From Phycomyces blakesleeanus NRRL 1555(-) (taxonomy: Eukaryota > Mucoromycota > Mucoromycetes > Mucorales > Phycomycetaceae): a DNA stretch of 64,000 bases. Each line of letters opens with the position of its first letter. The stretch's first letter is position 1. Made by a program: the position numbers and the translations under genes. Below the pieces are notes generated by a model. That model saw only the letters and a program-made list of their open reading frames with translations. It did no database searches and was not told the DNA's origin. This document shows positions 46,179-58,329 of the stretch, piece after piece. The DNA lies in assembly GCF_001638985.1 (NCBI RefSeq), contig NW_017265161.1, positions 607,544-671,543 on the forward strand, read 5' to 3'.

Positions 46179-46586
46179 CAGCAATCTTAGGGGACGGGGG
46201 GTTTTTGGCTATAGGGATGGAGAGTAACGGCACCACACAATTTAACGTGACTGCGAGTCCGAGGCCTGGCTATAAAGTGTCTTGAAGAACCCCCCATCCC
46301 CATTCTTTATAAGCACACCCTTGTCCCCATCATTTATAAGCACACCTTGCTCCATTGTTATAAGCACACCTCTGTCCCCATCTTTAGATCATTCCAATTT
46401 CCCGGGAAAAATAAAAACACCCCCTTTCTTAAAGTCATTAACATTTAGTTGTAAGAATACAAAATAATATTTCCAAATAACAAGAAATGATGCCTTTTTT
46501 ACATTATGTACATTGCATACATTGTATACATTGCGTATATGAATCAATAAAAATACTTATATAACTACAGTGCTCTTTTATTAAAT

Positions 46587-49500
46587 ATGAATACCAACTT
46601 CAATACCCCTATTGAGAAGATGTACTTGCTTAAAACAACTCTCTCATTCCCCGAGAATGGTTATCCTGACAAACAAAGCGTTTTGGAGGCCATAAACAAG
46701 TATGCCCTTTCTAATAACTTTACTGTCAAAATTAAGGATGGAAAGTTTCCAACACTTCACCTTGCTTGTTCAAAGGCTGGTGCCTATCGTGATAAGTGTA
46801 ACATCAGCGAGGATAAAAGAAAGAAGGCCCCTAACTCTTCCCTCACTGGATGCCCCTTCCTATTGAGATATTCTTTTAAAAATAAGAGTCAGAGATACCT
46901 TCCCTTGCCTGCCCGTAGTGACAATGAACATTGTCATAACCACCCCATTACCCCAAACAACTTGACGTCTTCTCACCAGGGAAGAATGTCTCTCCTGACT
47001 TTGGAAGATGCAATTATTGCAAAGACAATACTAGAAAATCATGCCAAGACTAGCAATATTCAGAAAGCTACAAGAGATAAGATCATGGGAATGAGAAAGC
47101 TGAGAATTAGCAATATCAACAACCTGAAGTATAGCTCTTCTTGTGGTGGTGAAACATCAATTCATGGCGCTACTGGGCTCATAAGAACTATGGAAGCAAA
47201 GGGATTTTCTGTCCTTTATCAATTCAATGAGAGAAAAATCCTCATGCACATTTTCTTTATAAATGAGACAATGATAAAAAGAGCCTGTCGTTTTCCTGAG
47301 GTTCTTATTGTGGATGCCACTTACAAGACAAACTGCACGAAGATACCTTTAGTCTGTGTAGAGGGTGTCAGCAACCTTGGTAGAGAAATATTGGAGCTTT
47401 CCTGTTGCATTTGCGTGGGTTTCTGATGAGACAGAGACAAGCTATGCCTGGTTTGCAAGATTGCTGAAATCAATCGTATTGGAGGGAATTGAGGACAGCC
47501 CTATCTTTGTTACAGACAAGTGCAAGGCATTGATGAATGCCCTTGATTCCGAGTTCCCTGTGAACAAAAAGCTTCTCTGTGGTTGGCACATGATAAATAA
47601 CATTGCCAAGATGACAAAGAAGACTATGAAGGCAGGCAAAGGCAGGAATACGTGCACCAACTTGATAAACAGCATGATATTTGGAGACAATGCTGGCATG
47701 TTTATGCAGAAAAGAGAACTTTTCAGATCGTTGGCTTCTTGTGAGGATCTCAAGACTGAAGGACTATCTGAAAATGGTAAAAATGGTGCAGTAAAAAGTT
47801 TTGAGGAGTACTTTGAGAAGGAGTGGAGGAGCTGCAAAGAGAAGTGGACTGGCTACCTCACCAATAAGCTAAAGCACTTTGACTGTGTGACAACACAGCA
47901 TGTTGAGAGTGGCAATCATGCCCTGAAAAGGAGTATCTTGGCTCTCCAGTCTTTGGACTTCTCGTTTGAGCAAATATGCTTATATCTCTTGCAATTTGAG
48001 GGTGACTACCAAGATCGTAGACTGGATGAGGAGTTGGTGACCAATGCAAGAATCCTTGCTGATGAGCGCCTTTGTGGATTGGTCCACTCAGTTTCCAGAA
48101 TGGCATTGTTCACAATTCGTGCTGAACTTCTTGAAGAGGTTATTATTGGTGAAGCTTGTTACTGCAGAGTAAAGACTATGTTTGATCTCCCTTGCCGCCA
48201 CACTCTGCCATGAAATTGGGCCCTCACACTTGCAGACATTCCTGAAGGATGGGTTGTCTCTTCTGCCCTCCCATTCCATAATAAAGAAGTAGAAAAATCG
48301 GAAAGTATAAGTACTGTGGCAATTGAGAAACAAGCTCTGTGAATGAAATCAATTGCACAACTTGAGCAGTTGTTTAGATGATGTGAAGGAGAACAACAAA
48401 TCTGTAACCTGATGGCAAAGGTGAACGATCTTATAAATAATGCCGGTAATTTAAAGGATCACCGAGAGGTTACCTTTCCTTTGTCAAGTGAGATCAAAGC
48501 TCCTGGAAGACCTAAGCACGTCAAAAGGAAAACTGCTCTCCCAAAGGACTTTGTCCGTCACAAGCACAGCCATCTCCTTGTGCAAAAGAACAAAGTAAGC
48601 ATGCAACATACACAAACATGATTTCACAATCTAATACATATTTATTCTTTATTTCTTTAGAATGATATCAGAAGTATTTTGAAAGAAGGACTTAAAGAAG
48701 TGATAAAGGAGTTCTTAGAGGAGGAAGCTCTCAAAAAAAGTAATTTATAATTGTTTTTTTTGTGAAATTACAATGTAATATCTAATGCTTACTATTTCTA
48801 GTCATAAAAGAAATAAAAAAAAGAAACCCAATTTGCTGAAAAACAAGAGCCTCTCGAAGAAGATAATTTTTGATAACTTATAAATAAATCACAAAATATT
48901 TTGTATGGTTTGCTCACACATTGCATGTTTTCTCTATAGCTAAAACAACCAATTCTGCTAAAAAGGAAGAGCCTCTCAAAGAAGGTAACCAATAAGATAT
49001 TTTACTAAAATTAAATGCTAAATGTTACATTGTTTTTTGTTTCTTCTTAGCTGAAAAATATTCCTCTCGAATAAAAAGACCTAAACATCTCCAAGACGAC
49101 TACTGGTACGATTTGCCTAGTCCAAAAAAAAAAAAACAAAAATGTGCATGACTTTGCTCTGCCTGCTAAAATCGACTAAGCCACTATTTCGTTGTCATTT
49201 AACCCCAAGTCTGATGGTTGGTACGGTTTCTGTATATTTGCACACCTGAAAGAGGGTGGAGAAGATCAGTTTCCTTTGGTAAAGAAGAAGACGTTAGCCA
49301 CGATAGCAACCCACAGAAAACTTTACAAGCACAACTTTGGCATGTATGTTGCCAAAGTGACAGAGGTCATTGCCTTTGGCTCCGAGATTGACCCTGCTCT
49401 TGAGGAAATTATCCCATCTTGCCCTTCCTCTATGTGGTTCTCTGCACCAGACTGTGCTCAGATAATAGCTGACACCTATAACGAGCCTGTTTGTGTGTAC

Positions 49501-49866
49501 TCAGACAATCGGAGAGTCTTGCCTGTAACTTTCCTTCCCCTCCATGATCGGACGCCTCTCAAAAGAAAGCCATTGCCAATGGTCTTGCACCATGTACATG
49601 GGTGCCACTGGACAACAATTAAAGTGAAGCCTCATGTACATCGGTCCTGGCCTGAAGTAAATGCACTGTCTTTTGATGCTATCCATAGAGGGAGTATTAT
49701 TGACTGCTTTTCCACAAGTTGGAATCATTGGGGTCAGTTCCCAAAGAACAAGTCTTATCTTTTACCCTCCACTACTACAACTACTACAATTACTACTAAT
49801 GCCACTAACTCTTCTACATATTCTCCTGTAAATTCTTCCAATATTATTGATCTCACATATATATAA
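46587..49866 (+). pseudogene. MULE transposase fused to OTU-like cysteine protease domain, decayed
   Basis: The N-terminus (residues about 1-120) is FAR1/WRKY-GCM1-like: a Cys-rich segment ending HCHNHP. The MULE DDE core follows: VLIVDATYKTN (first Asp), AFAWVSDE, FVTDKCKALMNAL (second Asp) and LCGWHM. A SWIM zinc finger is seen at CYCRVKTMFDLPCRH (Cys-x-Cys ... Cys-x-His). After a basic tail (APGRPKHVKRK), the last part (49192-49866) is OTU-like: DGWYGFCIF replaces the usual DGxCGFR, so the catalytic Cys is Tyr, while the His motif GCHWTTIKV is present. Lesions: frameshift near 47385; TGA at 48211, 48340 and 48379; TAA at 49177. Introns with GT-AG borders lie between 48598 and 49050. The transposase acts in the nucleus; the role of OTU in such fusions is unknown. 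Confidence 0.85.
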
Positions 49867-50747
49867 CTTATCTATCTTTCTATCTTTTAATATACTTTAC
49901 TCCTATTTTTTTCTTTACTTTTTTAACAAACACAATTGCACCCAGTCTGTCTTTAATTTTAATGTTACATGTAAAACCCAGATACGAATATTATTGGCAT
50001 CCAACTAATTAGAAGACTATATAATTGGCTTTTATTTTTTGGAGTACAAAGTCTATGCATTTATAAGCAATCTGATTAAGATCTTCATCCAATCACAGAC
50101 GTGAATTTTACCATAAAAGATGTAAAACAGAAATGATGCATAGCTTTTGATAGATTTCTGTCATAATTCGAATGCTAAAGCTTGGATATTTTGCCGTATT
50201 GCTGAAAAAATACGTACATCTCTATATCAAAAATTTGAAGTTAATTTATTATGTTTTGGTTGAATAAACAAGCAAAATATACACTTTTTTTCACGTTTTT
50301 AACCATTCGAGATAGATTGTTTTTGCTAATAAATATCTTTTCTACATAATAATATGGTCTAAAACTTTTACTGAAACGTTTTTTTATTATTTTCTATTGA
50401 TATAAAGCATTTGCAAGTGATTTTTACTAATATTTTCAAATTGTTGTTTTTTTTGTTCAATCTTTCACAAATGAAATTACAGAACTTTTGTAATTCACTC
50501 ATTAAACGTGATTCAAAAAATATTACAAAACAAACAAATACTCACTTTATGCAGAAAAAATCAACGAAACCAACCATCTTACTCTCATATTTCTATCTAT
50601 TTTTTTGAACGAGTTATCAATTTTTTAAAAATAAATAAAAATGAAAATAAAAAGTTACGCACAAATGTTCTTTCACTTTTGCATGATTTTTCTTAGTAAA
50701 TAAAGACAAGTGATTATACTGAATGGGGACAGGGGTGACTGTTTTTT
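49867..50747. other. MULE 3' region, no gene recognised
   Basis: AT-rich sequence between the MULE gene and its right subterminal hairpin. Short open frames are low complexity. Confidence 0.45.
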
Positions 50748-50866
50748 GGGGGACAGGGTGTTACACACAGAAACGATGGATGTCTGCCGGACAAGTTAAA
50801 AGTAGTCACGCCTCTAATTATCTGCCGGACTACTCACTATAAGCTTGTGTAACACCCTGTCCCCTA
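50748..50866. repeat. MULE right subterminal hairpin
   Basis: GGGGACAGGGTGTTACACA near 50749 and its reverse complement ending in CCCCTAAG near 50866, about 80 bp apart. The enclosed stretch contains TCTGCCGGAC twice (about 50781 and 50821). Confidence 0.75.
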
Positions 50867-50875
50867 AGATTTATG

Positions 50876-50884
50876 CATTCGATT
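50876..50884 (+). repeat. Right target site duplication of the MULE
   Basis: CATTCGATT, identical to 46170-46178. Confidence 0.93.
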
Positions 50885-53169
50885 TATCCCCCGGAAACAA
50901 GTCAAAGAGTCTGTACATTTAAGAAATTCTCTCAATCTGCCATTTGCAACAACAATCTCTTTAAAGTGTCAACCGGAAATCGTTCTCTTCCAACAATGGT
51001 ATATCTATTCAACTCTCTGAAGTACGCCTTACAACAAAAATTTTCCAAGCCAGATTTCGTGTCCAAGATCAATTTGTGGAGAAATTGTCAAATAATTGAA
51101 AACACCAAACTTGACATTTTTGATGGTGCAGTTTGGAGTGATATTAAAGACATAAATGGCAGATGGTTTGTTGATGATAGCCAATCTTTAATGTTAACTC
51201 TGAATATCGATTGGTATCAGCCATTTGATAGACGAACACATTCCAGTGGTGCAATATATCTCTCTATCAACAATCTCCCACAGAGTGAGCGCCTTAAGTC
51301 TGAAAATGTCATTCTTGTTGGTATGATGTCTGGGCCAAAGGAAGCAAGCACTGACAGCATGAATCATTACTTGAAGCCGCTCATTGATGGGATTGTTGGA
51401 GATGTACATTGGTGTAGAAATGACAGACTCACAAATAGAAAGATTATTGTATGTGCTGCATTGATGTGTGTTGCCTGTGATATCCCTGCCGCTCGCAAAA
51501 CCTCTGGATTTACTGGCCACATGAGCACATGCATCTGTCACAAATGTCAACAACAATTCACGACTATAAAAAAGACCAGCAAGCTTGACTACTCTGGATT
51601 CAAGTATAGCAATTGGGTGAGACACACAGACAATGAATCTGGAACACGCTGTCAGCTAGACAAATGCATTGAACAATACTGAGTGAACACGCCTAGAAAA
51701 AGAAAACGGCACTCGGTGGTCAGAGCTTCATTGGTTATCTTACTTTGACCCAGTCCGCTTTACAGTTATAGACCCAATGCATAACCTCTATCTTGGAACT
51801 GCAAAGCAAATGATTCAGATATGGCGCGAGTGTAACTACATCAATGAAAAGAATCAGTTAACTATGCAAGAGCTTGCCAATGGTATTGTTGTACCTTGTG
51901 GATATGCACGTATAACAAAGAAGATTGCCAATGGTTTTTCGTTCATGAAAGCTGACAAGTGGAAGTTGTGGTGCATCATATACTCTCCATTTGTTCTGAA
52001 GCATGTGCTCCCAGCCAAGAATCTCGAAAACTGGATTTTGTTTGATGACGCATGCCGCTTACTCACAAAACCTTCGATCAATGACAAAGAAATAGACGAA
52101 GCCCACAGTAAACTCCAATTGTTTTGTACAAGATTTCAGACACTGTATGGAAAATCGGCCGTGACACCGAATATGCATTTACATCTTCATCTTGGCAAGT
52201 GTATTCATGACTTTAGGCCAATTTATGCTTTCTGGTTATTCAGTTTTGAGAGATACAATGGTTTGTTAAAGAATATCAAAACAAATCAAAAAGGCGGCTT
52301 CGAATCAATGATGATGAAGAGATTTTTAGAGAGAACATACATTGGCAGCTTCATACAATCTTTCATCAACCATCTTCCCCAGTTCGCAATTGACTTTCTG
52401 CATTGCATTTCAAATAGTCAAGATCAATTAGCAGCATTGCATCCATCTCCTACTGCCAGTACCTTTTATCTGTCTGACTTTGTTGAATATTCGTTAAACA
52501 CTTGTCATTCTGCTTTGGGTTGTGAGCCATTGCCCCCTTCAGTGTTTCCAATTAAACTCGACCAAAGGATTACAATGTGCAAGGGACATTATGAATGTTT
52601 ACTGGAGTTTTACAGACACGCATATGGCAGTCACGATCTTTTTGGCCATTATTCAAACTGCGAGTCTAACCAGATTTTTGTCAATAACCGAATTGAGAAA
52701 ATGAAACGGATATCTCTTCTTGAACAGGAATACTCTTCTGGATCTTATTTCCACGCCTATTATCTTGAGAATAACAGTGAAGATAAAGCAGCATTTTCTG
52801 GCTGTATACTGTATTTATTTCAACATTTGATAACCATCAACGAAACTGTCAACACCCATACTTTTGCGTTTGTTGAGTGGTACTCTAATTATTCTTTGGG
52901 GAGTTACCAGCCAATGTTAAATGAAGGCATTGAGCTCTGGAATGGACCTTCTTCTGTATTTAATTATGAATGTATTATTCCAGTACATCGTTTATATTCA
53001 CCAATCGCAATTGCTAAATATAGGTTTACTATAACTAGTGAATTTAAACGTTTAGTAATCCCTTTACCCCAAAAAATAGAAGCTTAAATAATATTAATAA
53101 AATACCACTTTGCACTCTTTTATCAATTTATTAGAAAATGTTTGATTCATTGTCTTATTGTTTCTTTGA

Positions 53170-54393
53170 CTATGATGGCAGCTTGTTTGCCTTGGTCTTA
53201 CTAAGCTGCTTATCTCTTATTCCTTTAAATTTATGCTCAAATGGACGGGTATTATTTTTCTTATCATGAGCTGCCTCATAATCCGCATCAAGTTCATCAA
53301 CGAACCTATCTCCCTATATCTCAATGTAAGTATTATTACATACCATCCAAAAAAATAGTTTTTTATACTATACCTCTTTGCTTCTCCAGTTTGGGCGGAA
53401 TCTCCAAAAAAAAACTCTTTTCTGAGGACGAATCCTGTTTCTCTTCTTCTCTTTCATCATCACTCTCAAGGTCTGGCATGTAATCAGCATGGAGAATACT
53501 GTTAACATTCTCTCCAAAGCTGTTCACAAAGTGTCCCCAATTGGCTTTCAAGGTAGATTGTCTTCTTTCACACGACTATATATAAATATATAATATTTCT
53601 AATTTAATATCACATCTAGTATATTGTGTGCATGTGTTTCTTACCTTTACACGTCGCTGACAAAGACAGGCCCATCGATTCTCTTCCTGCTTCTTTTCTC
53701 CTGTTTTTTTTTCTTGTAACTTTCTGTTGCCAATGTGCCGCACAATCTTAGTTCGAAGAGTTGGCAAGTCTACCTTTTTCCCCTCGTCTTGACAACAAAG
53801 GTAATTGGTAACAGACTTCAGAACAAGTCTGTTTCCCTCACCGTTTTTATTTTCATTGGTATTGTATTGGTCATACAATTTCTCTTCACTCAAATAATCG
53901 CATAACAATTGCTATAATATAAATGTATATATTAAATTCTATCTACATAAAAACATATTATGATTACTTACATTCAATGTTGGTTGACGTCCAGGCAACA
54001 TGTCTTGCTCAACTGCATTACTAGCAGTGGCTTCCGCTTTCTCAGATAATGTGTTCATCAAAACAGTGTTTAAGACACTATTCATGGTATCAAGTTTCTC
54101 ATACACATCATGGATGTTACCAGTTCTACCCGACAAATCACCTTCAAGATTCAACCGAGCTCTCTTTGGTGCTAGTCGTCTTTGATTGCTCACTGTTCCC
54201 TGTGAGTGTTGCAACATTATCATCCTTATATCATTAGTATTTCTCGGCGGGCCTTTTTTTGATTTTTATAAAAAACGAAAATAAAATTAATATAAAAAAA
54301 TTGAAGACTGCCTGGTTTTAATCTACCTTCCCACAGAAAGTTCTTCACCAAAAGCATTGTTAACTGAATTGTTATTGAGATTTCTTGACATTG
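53170..54393 (-). CDS. E4 companion protein
   Basis: Minus-strand exons, approximate: 54393 to about 54355, 54223-53970, 53912-53645, 53573-53370 and 53313-53170. The parts include a helical stretch YEKLDTMNSVLNTVLMNTLSE, a Lys/Gln-rich basic part (KLQEKKTGEKKQEENRW), then WGHFVNSFGENVNSILHADY with an acidic DLESDDEREEE tail, and the ending KQLSKTKANKLPS. No known domain was recognised. Position, size, coiled coil and convergence with the transposase match E2, E3 and E5, so it is probably the accessory partner, though sequence similarity to the E2/E3 companion is weak. The joins of the first two exons are uncertain and one donor choice (near 53368) was made to keep the frame. Confidence 0.55.
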
Positions 54394-56194
54394 TGAATAA
54401 TAAGAATAGCTTGTTTTTTTTAAATTCAAAGGATCTATTTATATTATGTTTAATTTGGGCTTTAAGTTTTATTCTTTCTCAGAGAACACCATGATCTATT
54501 ACGTAACAAGAACAGCTTTGAATGTTTCCACTCTTGTTGTGAGTATTTTATGTGTTTCTTTAATTTAATTTTCAATCCATGTTTTATTCTTATATTATGT
54601 ATTAGTATTTGAATAATATGATTTTATACTATACTCTGTTTTTCATATGTATTAGCTGCTGGCATAGTGAAACTGCGTTTTCTTTCAATTCTAAGTTACA
54701 GACAAAAATTATTTTTTGATTTATTTATTTTTAAGAAAAAACTCCGAATTCGTATTTAATAGAATAACTGCGCCCCTCTTTTTTATTTTCTCTTTCCTTA
54801 ACCTGCTCTTCTCGTTTTATCTCTTTTTATATGTCTTGGTAAGCTTACTCTTAAGATCTCAACTTTTATTAATACTTTTGGCTTTTAGAATCATCTTAAT
54901 ATATATTAGATAAACAATACACTCAACAAGCATTCAAAACAGTACAGGTAATAAACAATCTCCTAACCAAAATGAAACACCTTGCTGACTAAATATCTTT
55001 TATTTTTAAAATGATAGGGCTTCTACCCATTTTGTAATAAAATATGTTTTGCTCTTGACACTATATACTTTCTGGTATTTTCAGTCTATGAAAAGGTAAT
55101 ATATATATAACTCAACTTAAATAATGTAACTTATCAATTCTTCTTCTCAGATAAATATGTCACGCCTTTTTTTCAAGTCATACTGGTTTGCCCCCTTTTG
55201 CAAACGCGTGTCTATAATATGTAAGTAATTCAAGTGTCTTTACAATCAAAGCGTACATATTAATAAAGTTGTTTATTTTATTTCTTGCTTTTTATTTAAA
55301 AGAAAATATCAATCGAACGGATTTTTATTCTATCGCGAGATTTGTTATGAACCCCCATAAATGATCTAGTAAGTATGTTATTTCATTTTATTTCATAAAG
55401 AAACCTATATTAATACTTCTGTATCTTTTTTTGCTCTAAGCTAATGTAGTTCCAAACAAACGTATTCTCCAAGAAAATACCAAGGATTTCATTTTCAGTT
55501 AAAGAAGTGTAAAACCAAAAAACGCGCCGAATACATGAAACCGATAAGGTAGGGAAGTATAGTATAAGTTAGGTCATCCAATGTATTCAAGCCGTCCAAT
55601 AAATGAAAGTATAACATGTATACAAGTCGTACTATTTGTATACACACTTTTAAAGAAGTATTAGTGGTCCATATTAAACAGCTAAATATATTTTCCAACC
55701 ATTCAAAAATTAATAAAAACCATTTTTTCTATGAGATTCTATTTCAAATGCGTCATCTCTTGATGATGTCAACCAGATCTATTTAAGTTTTTTTTTACAA
55801 TCATTCATTTGAATGCTGGTTCCTGTCAGATTTCAGACTGATTCTAGGTCAATTTTAGTGAGGTCTATCCAATAATATTATGTAATTAACGCAAATAAAA
55901 TTTTTAAGAGGTAGAGAGTTCAAAGTCAATTCTATAACAAGTAGTGTTTAGGTACGGTTTGAAGTTATGGGTGAATATATAACCAGAATTACAGACAATT
56001 ATAATATTTTAAGAAAAGAGGGAATTATAACTCTCAATTTATCTATTGATTTTAGTATCTATAATCTCATCATTTAGTTAACTAAATGAACCAATTTTTG
56101 TAACAAATACCAAACTATAATTGAACATAAACCACCAATTTTTGGAGGATTTAAACAAAAATTAAGCTACTTAAATCAGTTGTCTTTTGCAGTG
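54394..56194 (+). other. E4 right terminal region, possible third-gene exons
   Basis: By position this is where E2 and E3 carry the third gene. Several short stretches bounded by AG and GTAAGT or GTAATA occur on the plus strand (about 54910-54949, 55019-55097, 55151-55219). One reads DKYVTPFFQ in the frame expected for the last conserved exon, but I could not align it convincingly. The rest is AT-rich. The right inverted repeat occupies 56173-56194. Confidence 0.35.
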
Positions 56195-56417
56195 CATTCT
56201 GTTAAAGTACAAAATAAAGTCCTCATATACCCTAAATTTCACAAGAAATTCATTATACAGTGTATTATAGGCAACAAAAGTTGTTGCATGCATCATATTA
56301 CTCAATACAGCATGAACACTGTTACGAGCTATGTTCGAAGCATATGTTGAGTTTTGCACTTTAATCTATATTATAGTGTTATATGAGATATACACAATTT
56401 TAAATAAATGTACTACC

Positions 56418-58329
56418 ACTGCAAAAGGAGGGCCAATTCAGTATACTAAATCTTGACCAAATACTGTCTGAATGAATAAAATTCAGCATGAATTCGATCG
56501 GAATTTATGATGCCAATTTTTTAAAATTCGTGAGCTAAATGAATACAATTAGTATACTGAATTTTAGGAACGCAAAAAGAAAAAGTGTGATATACTTTTA
56601 TGTGATATATTTTGGTCGTGAAAATATAGACGCACTTTTATCAGACCGCAGATTTTTCATTTTATATTGGTTTTGGGGTTTTTTTTTAAATACAGCACAT
56701 AACATTCAACATCTTTTTATTACTATATATGGGTTGTTAAAGAAGAGATTTGGTCAAGATTTGGTCAAGATTTAGTCAAGATTTAGAGGTTTATGGGTCA
56801 TTTTAAAGGTTTTTATTGGTTTGAAAAAATTTTCTTATTGTTTCTAGCTGTTTCTATTCGTCTACATCACTAATCGTCTTCTGTTGCAATTGGGTAGAAA
56901 CATCACACTCGATGCCGTCATTTATTTTAGTGGATACTATGTTATTCCTTTCGAACATCCATTGGTCCACCCCTGGTGCAATCGACCCCTACTGTATTCC
57001 ATTGCTTGCTGCGGCACGCCTTCTTGGCCTGTTTGTTTACTTTTATAAAAAATAATTATAGGGTGGATTAGAAAGAATGTTCTAGGTATATTTATTTGAG
57101 AGCGACAGATTATTTAAAAAATATGAATGTACTTACAATAAAGTTAAACATGAGAACAGATGGATGTCTTTAACATAAAGATAGATATATCAACGTTTTA
57201 GTTAAATGTCTCAATTATAGTAATATTGTCTATAAAAATAATAACTTTTGTTAATACAATGCAAAGTAAATAAGACTATGGTTTGCTTACCAGACAGTTC
57301 AGAAAACAGAAGAGTTGACAAACACAAAATACAATGACATTGTCTATAAAATATAATCTTTTATTAGAATGAAATAAAGAGTATCAGACTATTTTTTGCT
57401 TACCAATTATTCAATACAATAGAAGATGCAGCATGCAGGAAATGGAGATATTATCTATAAAATAATTTCTTTTCATTAGAATTACATACAAAGAAGTATA
57501 ATGATTATTTACTTACTTGTCTGTCTGTAGAGAATAAGAGTCGGTGTATAATCAAAAAAAGAGGACCGAGATAAAGACCAGTGACTATAAAGTGTATGGT
57601 ATACATAAGAAAAATAATAAATACAAGTTGTATCTTGAAGGTGTACGTTAATATTTATATAACATACCATTTTGTAAACCCTCCCAAGGTATATGTCTTT
57701 GTTAACGGGCCAGAAAAATCTAAGCAGAATAATTAATACATAAATCGTGAATAAATATTCAAGCATATTTTTATTACCTTTTTATCATTATTTTTGAGGC
57801 AGTTAAGAAGGACTTGGTGGCTTAAAGCATAGTGTATCATGCTAGAATAAAAACAACAAGATGATTAGGTCTTGAAACTTTGATGTGAGTTGATGCTTAC
57901 CATGTTAGACATTAAGAAAGAAGTAAAAAAGAAGAAAGAAAAAATTAAAAAAAAAAACGGGGGAAATTCAAAATTATAATTTTATGACCATTGACTCTGA
58001 GAAACTGATAGAATCAATGGAGCAAATTGAAAGTCATTCAACCCATCCCGATTGAGACAAGACATTACATACTAAACCATAATCTCTCACATCTTTGTAA
58101 TGGATGTAAGCTATTACAAATGCCTTTCCAAGTCGGCTTATAAAGAAAAGTATAATATAGAGAGCAAAATGCTATAAAGAGCATCATCAGAAAAATAATC
58201 TTTTGGTGCCTTACTTTCGACCTTTACATATGTTTTGATTTATTTTATTATTTTAAAGAAACCCAACTCTAATTATTAAAGTACTCACATTGTTTCCATT
58301 TCTTTCATTAGCCTTAAATATCTCAATTC
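56418..58329. other. E5 left terminal region
   Basis: Position equivalent to the third-gene region of E2 and E3. It holds AATTCAGTATACT-type words near the left end and GGTCAAGATTT repeated three times at about 56751-56785. On the minus strand, short AG...GTAAG-bounded stretches of about 50 bp appear near 57290-57350 and 57400-57450, but one contains a stop and none aligns with the E2/E3 exons. No gene is called. Confidence 0.4.

Larger units (their letters stand above)
46179..50875 (+). mobile_element. MULE (Mutator-like element) with OTU domain
   Basis: 4,697 bp between perfect 9-bp target duplications (CATTCGATT). Inverted ends: CAGCAATCTTAGGGGAC on the left and CATAAATCTTAGGGGAC (reverse complement) on the right, 15 of 17 matching. 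It encodes one large multi-domain protein (46587-49866). Near the left end the word TTATAAGCACACC occurs three times (46307, 46334, 46358). Near the right end GGGGACAGGGTGTTACACA (about 50749) and its reverse complement (about 50845) form a hairpin with the terminus. A 9-bp duplication and this transposase type define MULEs. Confidence 0.93.
45195..53087 (+). pseudogene. E4 tnp2-type transposase, exon 4 interrupted by a MULE
   Basis: Exons 45195-45345, 45409-45549, 45689-45853 and 45925-53087 (the last containing the MULE at 46179-50875) join in frame. Exon 1 carries a zinc-binding-like cluster: CKCPDC then RHYKKH (Cys-x-Cys-x2-Cys ... His-x3-His). Exons 2 and 3 are acidic. The core shows NIDWYQPFD, VGMMSGPKEAS, CICHKC, IDPMHNLYLGT and FSFERYNG, keeping the putative catalytic acids. 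At the MULE insertion, deleting the element and one copy of the 9-bp duplication continues the frame from YSQCHSI directly into YPPETS, the arrangement seen in E5. Other lesions are a frameshift near 51640-51680 and a TGA at 51684-51686 in an Arg-like position. The ending LVIPLPQK is shared with E2, E3 and E5. Confidence 0.87.
44378..56194 (+). mobile_element. CACTA-like element E4 (split by a MULE)
   Basis: The left end CACTGTAAAAGACCGCTGATTT and the reverse-complemented right end CACTGCAAAAGACAACTGATTT agree at 19 of 22 positions. Content: a tnp2 transposase (45195-53087), a convergent companion (53170-54393) and a terminal region where the third gene is expected. Total 11.8 kb; about 7.1 kb without the MULE and one target copy. 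No target duplication was seen (left flank AAC, right flank CAT). E5 starts only 222 bp further right in opposite orientation. Confidence 0.85.
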
